Shown one piece after another: positions 28,059 through 36,586 of a stretch of 64,000 nucleotides of DNA. The notes under the pieces were generated by a model. That model saw nothing but the letters and a program-made list of their open reading frames with translations. It did no database searches and had not been told where the DNA came from. The stretch lies in contig JAIBAP010000001.1 of NCBI GenBank assembly GCA_019695115.1, forward strand, positions 124,001 to 188,000, in the 5' to 3' direction. The position numbers were made by a program, and so were the translations under genes. Each line of letters starts with the position of its first letter. Positions within the stretch are counted from its first letter, which is position 1. This DNA is from Caldilineales bacterium (lineage in GTDB: Bacteria; Chloroflexota; Anaerolineae; J102).

Positions 28059-28493
28059 TCAAGAGTCAGGTGGCCACCAGCCAGCCTGCACCCACAGCGA
28101 ACGAGCGCCAACAAGTCGCTCATTGTTCATTTGCAGGGCCATAACCGTCGCCCTGCCGCATGCGGTGCGACCGACAATCTCCGTCCCGTCTTCACTCCAT
28201 CGAAAATGCTCGTGCCAAGTCTGACGCCGCGGATCGAAGAGAAGAACGGAATGGCCACTGATAGGATCGATGGCGGCTACGGAGGCGGCTTTCGCCCGAT
28301 TGCAGGAAATGCACGCAAGGCACAGGTTCTCTATCACCGTCATTCCACCGCGCGCCTCTGGGATGATGTGATCGATCTGTAAACGCAAGCCCGTGATTTC
28401 CTGTGGTGTTAGGCAATGACTACAGCGAAATCTGAATTCGCGCTCGACCGCTTTTCGCACGTCATCCGAGATGTGCCTCCTTACCGTGGTCAT
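28059..28493 (-). CDS. HNH endonuclease-like protein, cassette copy 2
   Basis: This 144-residue paralog of the protein at 22711-23139 has CSHC, LQIDHIIPEARGG and NLCLACISCNRAK, so zinc knuckles, metal His and central Asn are kept; the first His of the other copy (HIDH) is Gln here (QIDH). The C-terminal half repeats the F-DPRRQTWHEHF, GRATVMALQMN and SLWVQAGWWPP pattern. It follows its RHH-like partner by 7 bases. It is followed after 12 bases by the moaD-like gene. Confidence 0.85.
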   Translation of the reverse strand: MTTVRRHISDDVRKAVEREFRFRCSHCLTPQEITGLRLQIDHIIPEARGGMTVIENLCLACISCNRAKAASVAAIDPISGHSVLLFDPRRQTWHEHFRWSEDGTEIVGRTACGRATVMALQMNNERLVGARSLWVQAGWWPPDS

Positions 28494-28500
28494 CCTTGCT

Positions 28501-28911
28501 CTACGATTGGGAAGGAACCGGTATCACATAACCGCGCCATTTCAGAAGCAATAAAGCATAGGACTTGCGCAGCATGAGCTTATCCGCCTCGGAATGAAGG
28601 CGATCTAGTCGTGTTTCCTCGGCTGTGTCCAATCCTTCAGATTCGTTCTTTCTCAGTAGACGCTCGATTTCGTCCTGATCAGTGGCAGCCATTTCGCCGC
28701 GCGCCAGTCGCCACAGTTCGGCGTCGCTGAAAGACTCCATCGCTTCCAGTTCAGGCTGGAAGAACTTCGGCGCCCGCGCAAGTGAAGGTAGCCCCGCCTC
28801 GACAATCCTGGTCAGCGCCTGCGAGAGCGGCTGGCTCATGGCGCGGGCAGCGCGCTCGATTCGCTCATAAACGGGTTCTGGTAGATCCAGCGTGATCGCG
28901 TAAGTGTTCAT
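28501..28911 (-). CDS. RHH-like cassette protein, copy 2 (partner of HNH gene)
   Basis: This 136-residue protein has an N-terminal strand and helix (AITLDLPEPVYERIERAARA), then a helical body with FSDAELWRLARGEM and LRKSYALLLLKWRGYVIP. It is homologous to the protein at 22284-22745 in the same position relative to an HNH gene. A well-formed promoter and a 17-base palindrome lie just upstream, as expected if the protein represses its own unit (inference). Confidence 0.75.
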   Translation of the reverse strand: MNTYAITLDLPEPVYERIERAARAMSQPLSQALTRIVEAGLPSLARAPKFFQPELEAMESFSDAELWRLARGEMAATDQDEIERLLRKNESEGLDTAEETRLDRLHSEADKLMLRKSYALLLLKWRGYVIPVPSQS

Positions 28912-28939
28912 GGTTCAAGGTCTCTGTGTGACCTTTTGA

Positions 28940-28956
28940 GGATGCTACCAGCATCC
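28940..28956. promoter_or_regulatory. Palindrome between promoter and cassette 2
   Basis: GGATGC (28940-28945), five central bases and GCATCC (28951-28956) form a perfect inverted repeat. It lies between the -10 box and the start codon of the RHH-like gene, a classic place for an autoregulatory operator or a leader hairpin. Confidence 0.4.
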
Positions 28957-28969
28957 ACTGGTCTCCGGA

Positions 28970-28998
28970 AGTATAGTCTTACACAACGCACCTGGCAA
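28970..28998 (-). promoter_or_regulatory. Strong candidate sigma70 promoter for cassette 2 and the AOR unit
   Basis: On the minus strand TTGCCA (28993-28998), a 17-base spacer and TATACT (28970-28975) are close to consensus. All genes down to 24372 are in the same direction with no clear terminator between, so one transcript could carry the RHH-like, HNH, moaD-like, AOR and propeller genes. Confidence 0.6.
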
Positions 28999-29004
28999 GA
29001 TGCT

Positions 29005-29115
29005 CCTCCCCCCTCTCTCCCTCCCTCCGTCTCCCTTTCTCTCCGTCCCTCCGTCTCCCTTTCTCTCCGTCCCTCCGTCTCCCTTTCTCTCCGTCCCTCC
29101 GTCTCCCCCTCCCCC
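29005..29115. repeat. CTCCGTC-type 24-base tandem repeat upstream of dodecin gene
   Basis: About four copies of a pyrimidine-rich 24-base unit (CTCCGTCCCTCCGTCTCCCT plus TTCT) lie in the gap 28912-29202, between the divergent cassette 2 and the dodecin gene. Apart from the promoter and palindrome above, the gap holds nothing else. Confidence 0.85.
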
Positions 29116-29202
29116 CACTTGGGCTTCCCCTCCTGCCTGCGGTATCATGCCCGACGGGGCCTCACCTCCGAGGCGCCTTCGTTCTCGATGAGGAGAAACA
29201 TT

Positions 29203-29412
29203 ATGTCATCTCAGGTCGCCAAGGTCATCGAATTGATCGGGACATCAGAAGTCAGTTGGGAGGACGCCGCCGCCCGTGCGGTCAAGGCCGCCTCGCGCAG
29301 TCTGCACGGCATCAGCGGCATCGAAGTCCGTGATATGACCGCCAAGGTCGAAGACGGGAAGATCGTCTCCTACCGGACGGCGGTCAAAATCGTATTTGCG
29401 GTTGATGTTTGA
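29203..29412 (+). CDS. Dodecin-family flavin-binding protein
   Basis: This 69-residue protein has the dodecin pattern VAKVIELIGTS, a helix (WEDAAARAVKAASRSL), then GIEV and KVEDGKIVSYR and a final strand. Dodecins form hollow 12-mers that store or buffer flavins. An AGGAGA ribosome binding site precedes ATG 29203. The tryptophan that stacks on the flavin in well-studied members (in the strand before the second half) is replaced here by Ile or Gly in GISGIEV, so ligand binding could differ. Confidence 0.88.
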   Translation: MSSQVAKVIELIGTSEVSWEDAAARAVKAASRSLHGISGIEVRDMTAKVEDGKIVSYRTAVKIVFAVDV

Positions 29413-29431
29413 TCGCTGGCAGAAAAGATCC

Positions 29432-29567
29432 TGTGTGCCGGGTTCCATGTGCCGGGTTCCGTGTGCCGGGTTCCGGGCGCGGCACCCTGATCGTGGACGA
29501 ACATGCTACGCCGTGCGCCTCACATTTCGCGCCTCACGTTTCACGTTTCACGCCTCACGCTTCACGG
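29432..29567. repeat. Repeat tracts between dodecin and S9 peptidase genes
   Basis: A 14-base GTGCCGGGTTCCGT unit is repeated about three times at 29432-29477. TCACGTT/TCACGCC heptads fill 29520-29567 and provide the TGA stop of the S9 peptidase gene (29562-29564). The same heptad type recurs at 40422-40481. Confidence 0.8.
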
Positions 29568-31418
29568 CAACAGATGCCAATCCAAAAACCGTTCGCAGCG
29601 CGCATAGGCATCGAGTTGCGTCTTTCGGAGCAAGAAACCGTGCGGTTCGTGGGCGTAGGTCTTGTACTCGAAGGTCTTGCCGGCCCGGCGCAAGGCGTCC
29701 ACCCACTCTTCCGACGCCTCCGGCGGCACCACATCGTCCTCAAGCCCGTGCAGGATGAGGACCGGCTTGCACACGTTCTCGACCTGGTGCACCGGCGAAC
29801 CAGCGAGATAGGCCGCGCGGTTGGCAGCCGGATGGCCGAGGAAGATCTCGGTGTACAGCCGCAGGTGGCGGTTGCACTGCGCCCACGAACTGACCAGGTT
29901 GGCATCGCCGTATTTGCTGATGCCGCAGGCAAAGAGATAGTCGGGGTCGCGGGAGAGGCAGCAGGCAGTCAGGTAGCCGCCATAGCTGCCGCCGAAGATG
30001 GCGAGGCGGGCCGGGTCGAGGCCGGGCAGATGGGCCAGGTAGCGGGCCGCAAACAGGCAGTCCTGGGCGTCGCCTCCGCCCCAATCGCCGTAGTTAGCGT
30101 GCTCGAAGGCCAGGCCATAGCCGGTGCTGCCGCGATAGTTGGGGGCCAGGATGGTGTAGCCCTTAGCCGCCAGGTACTGAACCAGCGGATCCCACTCGCA
30201 GGCGTAGAGCGAAGACGGCCCGCCATGCGGGTGCACCAGGGCGGCGCCGTTGGGGTGGGCCGGGCGGAAAAGGAAGCCGGGGATGTCCAGGCCATCGAAG
30301 CTGCGAAAGCTGACCCGTTCGGGCATGACCAGCCGGTGGGCGGCCAGAGCCGGCGGGAAGGAGAAGGTCAGTGGGGTCACGGCGCCCGTTGCCATCTCCA
30401 GGCGGTAGAGGTCGGGCGGCTGGAGGGGGCTTTCGTGCTCGAAGGTGATGAAACTGCCATCGGGCGACCAGCGCGGCCGTTGGTGGTAGCCATCACCGGC
30501 AGCAAGGAAGCGCGCCTCGCCGGTTTCGGCGTCAACCACGGCCAGGTCGAAAGCCGCAGCCCGGTTGACCGTACAGGCGAGGCGGCGGCCATCAGGCGAC
30601 CAGGCGAGGTCGGCGCAGTCATGGCCCAACCGGGTGAGTTGGTGCAGCCCTGTCCCATCATTGGCGACGAGCCAGATCTCGTCGAAACCGCCCCCTCGCT
30701 GCGAGATGAAGGCGATGCGGCTGCCATCGGGCGACCAGCGCGGCCCCCAGTTCCGCTCCTTTGCCCGCCCGATCACCTCGTGCTCTGCGCCCGTCGCCAG
30801 GTCGATGAGGCGGATGTCGTGGCGGTTGAGGTCGTCGAAGGGGCGGCGGACAAAGGCCAGGCGGCGGCCATCGGGCGAGGGCTGGGCGTCCCAATGGTCG
30901 GCGGCCGGGTCGGCGGTGAGGGCGCGCGGCCAGCCGCCGTCGCGGTCGGTCAGCAGCAGCTGGTCGGCGTCATGCCGGGTGACGGTGACGATGAGGCCGT
31001 GGCCATCGGGCATCCACACGGGCGAGGAGGCGGCGGCGGCGAAATCGCTGATCTTGCGCGGCAGCCCGTCTGGGCCGTCGGCGATGTGAACGTGCCCGGC
31101 CAGGGTGAAGGCCAGCCGGCGGCCATCGGGCGACCACTGCGGGATTTCGTCATCCCAATAGGCCACCGGCGCCCGGTCGAAGGAGAGGCGTTGGGGCCAG
31201 CCGCCTGCGGCCGGAAGGGTGTAGACATCCGAGAGATCGCCCCGATCCCAGATGAAGGCGATGGTCGAGCCGTCGGGCGAGAGGGCATGGTTGCGCACCC
31301 GGTCGACGCCCACCGCCAGGGGCAGGCTCCAGCCGGCGGGCGGTTTGAGGTCGGGCCGGGCCAGCGACGGCCAGCCGTTGCGTTCGTACTTTTCGGCGAG
31401 GGGGATGTCGGGGTGCAT
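29562..31418 (-). CDS. S9-family (prolyl oligopeptidase/acylaminoacyl-peptidase type) serine peptidase
   Basis: The 618-residue protein combines an N-terminal beta-propeller (repeated WSPDGRRLA-type blades) with a C-terminal alpha/beta-hydrolase. The nucleophile motif FGGSYGGYLTA places Ser478; HGLEDDVVP gives the Asp and HEPHGF the His. Family members cleave oligopeptides or release N-acyl amino acids. No signal peptide is seen, so it is probably cytoplasmic. The M32 carboxypeptidase gene is divergent from it. Confidence 0.93.
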   Translation of the reverse strand: MHPDIPLAEKYERNGWPSLARPDLKPPAGWSLPLAVGVDRVRNHALSPDGSTIAFIWDRGDLSDVYTLPAAGGWPQRLSFDRAPVAYWDDEIPQWSPDGRRLAFTLAGHVHIADGPDGLPRKISDFAAAASSPVWMPDGHGLIVTVTRHDADQLLLTDRDGGWPRALTADPAADHWDAQPSPDGRRLAFVRRPFDDLNRHDIRLIDLATGAEHEVIGRAKERNWGPRWSPDGSRIAFISQRGGGFDEIWLVANDGTGLHQLTRLGHDCADLAWSPDGRRLACTVNRAAAFDLAVVDAETGEARFLAAGDGYHQRPRWSPDGSFITFEHESPLQPPDLYRLEMATGAVTPLTFSFPPALAAHRLVMPERVSFRSFDGLDIPGFLFRPAHPNGAALVHPHGGPSSLYACEWDPLVQYLAAKGYTILAPNYRGSTGYGLAFEHANYGDWGGGDAQDCLFAARYLAHLPGLDPARLAIFGGSYGGYLTACCLSRDPDYLFACGISKYGDANLVSSWAQCNRHLRLYTEIFLGHPAANRAAYLAGSPVHQVENVCKPVLILHGLEDDVVPPEASEEWVDALRRAGKTFEYKTYAHEPHGFLLRKTQLDAYARCERFLDWHLLP

Positions 31419-31460
31419 GGTCGTGCTAGACTGAAATCACTTCGAGAACAGCGGTTTGTC

Positions 31461-31537
31461 ACGGACGAAGGACGAAAGACGATGGACGAAGCAGGTCGCC
31501 TGGATGCAGGAATCGCTTTGGTCCTCCGTCTTTCGTC
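31461..31537. repeat. GGACGAA heptads with inverted copy
   Basis: In the 333-base divergent gap (31419-31751) GGACGAA/AGACGAT heptads occupy 31462-31490. An inverted copy (GTCCTCCGTCTTTCGTC, 31521-31537) can pair with them over about 12 bp. The rest of the gap holds the M32 promoter and no gene. Confidence 0.65.
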
Positions 31538-31630
31538 AAATCAAAAACGGAACTTATGGTTTCAAAGCGACTCGGGTTTAGGGAGGGAGCGGAAAGATAG
31601 GATGACGGTATTCTACCAGCAGATTGCGCT

Positions 31631-31659
31631 TTGCCGCTGCTCGCTCCCTGCCCTACAAT
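31631..31659 (+). promoter_or_regulatory. Candidate promoter of the M32 carboxypeptidase gene
   Basis: TTGCCG (31631-31636), a 17-base spacer and TACAAT (31654-31659) lie about 93 bases upstream of the ATG at 31752. Confidence 0.5.
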
Positions 31660-31751
31660 GCCCCCTGTTCGACAATTCGCCCGGTCAAACGGCCAGGCGG
31701 AACGCCAGCCAAGCCACCTGCCGGGAGACCGGATCGAACGAGAGCCACCCC

Positions 31752-33260
31752 ATGACCCCACAACAAGCCTACGACGAACTTTTCACCATCTCCAAAGAGA
31801 TCACCACCCTCCACAGCCTCGGCAGCGTCATCGCTTGGGACCGTGAAACCTACATGCCCAGCAAGGGCGCCCAACTGCGGGCCGAGCAGAGCGCCTACCT
31901 CAGTGGTCGCAGCCACCGTCTGCTCATCGACCCGCGCTTTGGCGAGTTGCTGGCCGAAGCCGAAACGGGCGCCTTCGACCCGGAAAGCGCCGAAACCGTG
32001 AACCTGCGCGAATGGCGGCACGATTACGACCGGGCGGTGAAAGTCCCCGCCGAGCTGGTCGAAGAGATCAGCCGCACCTCGGTGCTGGCCCAAAGCGCCT
32101 GGACCGAAGCCCGCCGTAAGTCCGAATTCGCCCTCTTTCAGCCCCTGCTCAGCAAACACATCGACCTGGCGCGACAAGTGGCCGATGCCATCGGCTACAC
32201 CGCCAGCCCCTACGACGCCTTGCTGGACGAATACGAACCAGGCATGACCACGGCCGAGGTCACGCGCCTGTTCTCGGCCCTGCGCGATGGTCTCGTCCCC
32301 CTCGTCCATGCCATCCTCGGCTCCTCTCGCCGCCCCCAGACCGACATCCTCCACCGCGAATTCCCGCTCGACCGCCAGAAACTGTTCGGCGAGACGGCGG
32401 CGGCGGCCTTCGGCTATGACCTGCTGGGCGGGCGGCTGGACACCGTCACCCACCCCTTCTGCATCGGCATCGGCCCCGGCGACGTCCGCATCACCACTCG
32501 CTACACCCTGAATTTCTTCAACGAATCCTTCTTCGGCATCCTGCACGAAGCCGGCCACGGCCTCTACGAGCAGAACCTGCCGGCCGAGGCGTTCGGCGGG
32601 CCGTTGGGCGACGCCTGTAGCATGGGCATCCACGAATCGCAGTCACGATTGTGGGAGAACTTCGTCGGCCGCAGCCGCCCCTACTGGCGCCATTTCTTCC
32701 CCCGCGCCCGGCAGACCTACCCCGCCGCCCTGGGCGATGTCTCACTCGACGACTTCTACTTTGCCGTCAACGCCGTCAGCCCCTCGTACATCCGCGTCGA
32801 AGCCGACGAAGTGACCTACAACCTCCACATCATGCTGCGCTTCGAGATCGAACAGGCGATCATTAGCGGCGACCTGCCTGTGGCCGACATCCCTGGCGTC
32901 TGGAACGAGACCTTCGAGCGTTACCTGGGCATCCCCGTGCCCGACGACGCCCAGGGCTGCCTGCAAGATGTGCACTGGTCGTTCGGCGGCTTCGGCTACT
33001 TCCCCACCTATGCCCTGGGCAACCTCTATGCCGCCCAGATCTTCGCCTCCGCCCACGCCGCCCTGCCCGACCTGGACGATCACTTCGGCGCCGGCGACTT
33101 CGCGCCCCTGCTGGCATGGCTGAAGACGGCCATCTACCAACACGGCCGGCGCTATCGCTCGCCCGACCTGCTGCGCCGCATCACCGGCCAGGCCCCCAGC
33201 CACGAGCCGCTGTTGGCCTATCTGAGGGCCAAGTTCGGCGAGTTGTACGGCCTGGACTGA
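31752..33260 (+). CDS. Thermostable carboxypeptidase Taq-type (M32) metallopeptidase
   Basis: The 502-residue protein starts MTPQQAYDELFTISKEI and has the M32 zinc motif ILHEAGHGLYEQNLP (His265 and His269), followed by the M32 signature GIHESQSRLWENFVG with the third ligand Glu. Length matches the family at about 500. The enzyme removes C-terminal residues from peptides in the cytoplasm. A far longer frame extends upstream to 29409, but it lies antisense to the S9 gene. The 3' end faces the dnaE2-like gene 35 bases away. Confidence 0.95.
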   Translation: MTPQQAYDELFTISKEITTLHSLGSVIAWDRETYMPSKGAQLRAEQSAYLSGRSHRLLIDPRFGELLAEAETGAFDPESAETVNLREWRHDYDRAVKVPAELVEEISRTSVLAQSAWTEARRKSEFALFQPLLSKHIDLARQVADAIGYTASPYDALLDEYEPGMTTAEVTRLFSALRDGLVPLVHAILGSSRRPQTDILHREFPLDRQKLFGETAAAAFGYDLLGGRLDTVTHPFCIGIGPGDVRITTRYTLNFFNESFFGILHEAGHGLYEQNLPAEAFGGPLGDACSMGIHESQSRLWENFVGRSRPYWRHFFPRARQTYPAALGDVSLDDFYFAVNAVSPSYIRVEADEVTYNLHIMLRFEIEQAIISGDLPVADIPGVWNETFERYLGIPVPDDAQGCLQDVHWSFGGFGYFPTYALGNLYAAQIFASAHAALPDLDDHFGAGDFAPLLAWLKTAIYQHGRRYRSPDLLRRITGQAPSHEPLLAYLRAKFGELYGLD

Positions 33261-33295
33261 ACGGCGATGCTGCCGCGCCGCCAGCGCCAGACCGC

Positions 33296-36200
33296 TCAAG
33301 TGGGCGATGCCATCTCCTCGATCTGGAGCCAGCCCATCCCCCATTCGTCACTCAGCCAGCGGCCCTGGACGAGGACCGCCTCCCACGAGCGCGGCGGGGT
33401 CAGGCCGGCGGCGGGGATGGCGACATGGTAGGAGCGGCCATCGCCCAGCCAAAAGCCCTTGCCGCCCGTCCAGCCGGGCAGCCGGAAGCCTGCCGCCCGC
33501 AACCGCCGGCCGGGATGAGCTGGCAGCTCGGAGAGCGAAGCCTCCACGACCAGGCGGTCGGCAACCAGATCGAGCGGCGTGACGCTGACCGGCCAACCCA
33601 GGATCCGGCGCTCCCAGGCCAGGCGCTCGACGGCAGTGTCGGGCGTGGCCTGGGATTGGACGAAATCGAAGCTGAGTTGGCGGGTGTTGCCGGCCATCCC
33701 GCCCAACTCGGCCAGCAGCGCCGCCCGGCTGGCGCCCAGGCCGTCGAGGGCGCCGCATTGGATGAGGTGGGTGGCCTCTTTGGTCTGCAAGGGCGTGCGG
33801 TCGAGGAGGTCGCGCAGGCTAGCGAAGGGGCGACGCCGGCGTTCGGCGAGGAGGGCGCGCAGGGAGCGGCGGCGCAAATCACGCACCTGGCCCAGCCCCA
33901 TCCAGAGGATGTCGGCCCGGTCGCCAGCGCCGGGGTCGAGAACGAAGGCGATGCCGCTGTGGTTGATGTGCGGTGGGCGCACGGCGAGGCCCAGGCGCAT
34001 GGCCTCGGCGCAGTAGATGGCGGGGTGGTGGAAGCCGCCCCAATCGGCTAGCCGGGCGCAGAGGAAGGCCGCCGGCCAATGAGCTTTGAGGTAGGCGGAT
34101 CGGTAGCTGACATCGGCATAGGCGGTGGCATGGCCCTGGTTGAAGCCGTAACCGGCGAAGGCGGCCACTTGCTCCCACAGGGTGGCGGCCTGCGGCATCG
34201 AGAGGCCGGGGCCGCCCTGGCGCTGGCAGCCGGCGATGAAGTCCGCGCGCATGGCCGCCATCTCCTGGGCCTGGAATTTGCTCATGCCCCGGCGCAAATG
34301 GTCGGCCTGCTCCCAGCTCAGCCCGGCGATCTGCCGCGCCAGCCGCAGAATCTGCTCCTGGAAGAGGAGGACGCCGCGGGTGGGGCCGAGGATGGGGGCC
34401 AGGCTGGGATGAAGGAAGCTGACCGCTTCCTCGCCCCGGTAGCGGCGGACGAAGGCGCGGGCCATGCCGCCGGTGGCAGGGCCGGGCTTGAAGAAGGCAT
34501 TGGCCACGGCCAGATCGGCGACGGTGGCGGCCCGGAGTTGGCGCAGGGTGCGGCGGGCGCCGGTCGATTCGCACTGGAAGACGCCGATGGTGTCGGCCTG
34601 GGCCAGCAGGCGGGCGGTGGCGGGGTCGGCGAGGGGGATGGTCTCGACGCGGAAGCCTGGGTCATAGTGGCGACGGACGAGGGAGGCGGCGTCGGCCAGG
34701 ACGGTGAGGGCGCGGATGCCGAGGAGGTCGATCTTGGGCAGGCCGATGGCTTCGACATCGATGTGGTCGAACTGGGTGATCAGGAAGCCTTTGGGCGACC
34801 ACTGCACGGGGGCGAAGTCGGTGATGGGGCCGGGGGCGATGACAATGGCGCCGGGGTGGACGCTGAGATGATGGGGCTGGTCGAGCAAGGTCCAGGCGTC
34901 GGTGGCGGCCAGGCGCAGGCGGGGATCGTCCACTTTGGCCAGGAAGGGAGCCAGGTCGAGGCTGGTGCGGCGGCGGGGGTCGGGATGCCAGCCGGCGGGG
35001 GCCAGGGCCAGCAGGTGATCGATGGCGGTCTCGTCCAGGCCGTAGGCTTTGGCCGTCTCGCGCAGGGCCGAACGCGGCTTCATGGTGCTGATGGTGGCGA
35101 CCAGGGCGACGCGGTCTTCGCCGTAGGTCTGGCGCACGTAGTCCAGCACTTCGTCGCGGCGGCGGCTGCAGAAGTCGAGGTCGATATCGGGCGGGCTGCT
35201 GCGGGCCGGGCTGAGAAAACGCTCGAACAGCAGGTCGTGGACGATGGGATCGACGGTAGTGATGCCGGCGCAGTAGGCGGCGAGCGAGTTGGCCACGCTG
35301 CCGCGGGTGCTGACAGGGATGTCGCGACTGCGGGCAAAGCGGACGAGGTCGGCCACGACCAGGAAGAGGGGCGAGAAGCCGTGCCGGTCGATGGCCTCCA
35401 GTTCGGTGGCGAGCCGGGCGCGGGCGTCGGGCGAGGGTTCGGGCGGGTAGCGTTGGGCCAGGCCCGAGGTGGCTAGATCGGCCAGGGCGGCGGCAGGGGT
35501 TCGGTCATCGGGCAGGTTCAGGGCCGGCCAGATGGGGCGACCGTCGGGGAGGGCCGGGCGGCATCGCTGCGCCAGCGTATGGGTCTGGGCCAGGGCAGCG
35601 GGGAAGGCGGCAAAGCGGGCGGCCATCTCGCCGGGCGAGAGCCAGTGCAGGTCGATGGCAGGGTCGCCGCCGTCGGGTAGGGCAGCGGCAGGGACGGCAT
35701 CGAGACGGCAGTTGTGGTCGATGGCCGCCAGCAGCCGCAGCCGGGGCTGGTGGGCGCGTTCCAGGCAGTAGACCGGTTGCACGGCCACCGTCGCCAGGCC
35801 GAAGCGCTCGCCCAGTTGCTCGACGGCGCGGGCGATGGTTTCGTCTTCGGGGCGATGGAGTTCCAGGGCCAGGTAGGCATCTTCTTCGAATAGCCCGGCC
35901 AGATGGCTGAGATAACGGGCGGCGGCGACGGCGTCATCCTGCCGCAGGAGGCGTTCCAGGTGGCTGCGCCGCCCGCCGGCCAGACACAGCAGCCCCTGCC
36001 GGCCCGCGGCCAGCGCCTCCCACTCCAGCCCGCGGGCCGCAGCCTGGGCGCGGTCGGGCCGGCCTTGCAGCAGCGAGGACAGCCGGCAGAGCGAGCGATA
36101 GCCTTCGGGGCCGGCAGCCAGCAGCACCAGCAGGTCAGGCTCGGCAAGGGCGGCGGTTTGCAGGCCCGACGGTGGCTGCACGGCCACGGCCATCCCCGTG

Positions 36201-36388
36201 AGCGGCTGGATGCCGGCCGACTGGCAGGCGCGGGCGAAGCTGACGGCGCCGTAGAGGGCGTTGGCGTCGGTCAGAGCCAGGTGGCTCAGGCCCTCGGCGG
36301 CTGCCCGCGCGGCCAGCTGCTCGACCGACGGTGTGGCGCCGAGCAGGGTGAAGTGGGAGTGGACGTGGAGGTGGGGGGCAGGTGGCAA
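33296..36388 (-). CDS. dnaE2: DnaE2/ImuC-type DNA polymerase III alpha subunit
   Basis: The protein of about 1030 residues has an N-terminal PHP domain (HLHVHSHFTLLGATPS), the C-family polymerase palm with PPDIDLDF (catalytic Asp pair, about residue 395), an HhH region and a C-terminal OB-like part. Length and arrangement fit the error-prone DnaE2/ImuC class better than replicative DnaE1 (about 1150-1200). The PHP motif reads LTDAN where active versions have TDH, so the PHP metal site may be partly lost. No imuA or imuB is adjacent. No ATG precedes the PHP domain; the likely TTG start at 36388 lies inside a repeat tract. Confidence 0.88.
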   Translation of the reverse strand: MPPAPHLHVHSHFTLLGATPSVEQLAARAAAEGLSHLALTDANALYGAVSFARACQSAGIQPLTGMAVAVQPPSGLQTAALAEPDLLVLLAAGPEGYRSLCRLSSLLQGRPDRAQAAARGLEWEALAAGRQGLLCLAGGRRSHLERLLRQDDAVAAARYLSHLAGLFEEDAYLALELHRPEDETIARAVEQLGERFGLATVAVQPVYCLERAHQPRLRLLAAIDHNCRLDAVPAAALPDGGDPAIDLHWLSPGEMAARFAAFPAALAQTHTLAQRCRPALPDGRPIWPALNLPDDRTPAAALADLATSGLAQRYPPEPSPDARARLATELEAIDRHGFSPLFLVVADLVRFARSRDIPVSTRGSVANSLAAYCAGITTVDPIVHDLLFERFLSPARSSPPDIDLDFCSRRRDEVLDYVRQTYGEDRVALVATISTMKPRSALRETAKAYGLDETAIDHLLALAPAGWHPDPRRRTSLDLAPFLAKVDDPRLRLAATDAWTLLDQPHHLSVHPGAIVIAPGPITDFAPVQWSPKGFLITQFDHIDVEAIGLPKIDLLGIRALTVLADAASLVRRHYDPGFRVETIPLADPATARLLAQADTIGVFQCESTGARRTLRQLRAATVADLAVANAFFKPGPATGGMARAFVRRYRGEEAVSFLHPSLAPILGPTRGVLLFQEQILRLARQIAGLSWEQADHLRRGMSKFQAQEMAAMRADFIAGCQRQGGPGLSMPQAATLWEQVAAFAGYGFNQGHATAYADVSYRSAYLKAHWPAAFLCARLADWGGFHHPAIYCAEAMRLGLAVRPPHINHSGIAFVLDPGAGDRADILWMGLGQVRDLRRRSLRALLAERRRRPFASLRDLLDRTPLQTKEATHLIQCGALDGLGASRAALLAELGGMAGNTRQLSFDFVQSQATPDTAVERLAWERRILGWPVSVTPLDLVADRLVVEASLSELPAHPGRRLRAAGFRLPGWTGGKGFWLGDGRSYHVAIPAAGLTPPRSWEAVLVQGRWLSDEWGMGWLQIEEMASPT

Positions 36389-36440
36389 GTGGCAGGTGGC
36401 AAGTGGCAGGTGGTAAGTGGCAGGGGGCTGGGGGCGGGGG
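36369..36440. repeat. GGCAAGT/GGCAGGT heptad tract at the dnaE2 5' end
   Basis: At least six 7-base units of GGCARGT type cover 36376-36431, followed by a G-rich run. The tract overlaps the first codons of dnaE2 and fills half of the divergent gap to the PBP gene. Confidence 0.85.
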
Positions 36441-36586
36441 GCGGAGGCTGGCTGAGTCTAGGCACACCGGGCGGGTTTTGCAAAACCTGTGGGGTGGCTG
36501 TCGCGCCTGGGGTATTTGGTTTTCTTCCGGCGATTGCTTATCATTGACCACAAGTCCCTGCCCGATGTGAAATACGGTCCCCCCCA

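Noticed and set aside
29409-31751. Long rightward open frame joined to the M32 carboxypeptidase gene
   Set aside because: It is antisense to the S9 peptidase gene, whose motifs are clear. The open frame is a by-product of high GC codon use. The M32 family N terminus begins at ATG 31752.
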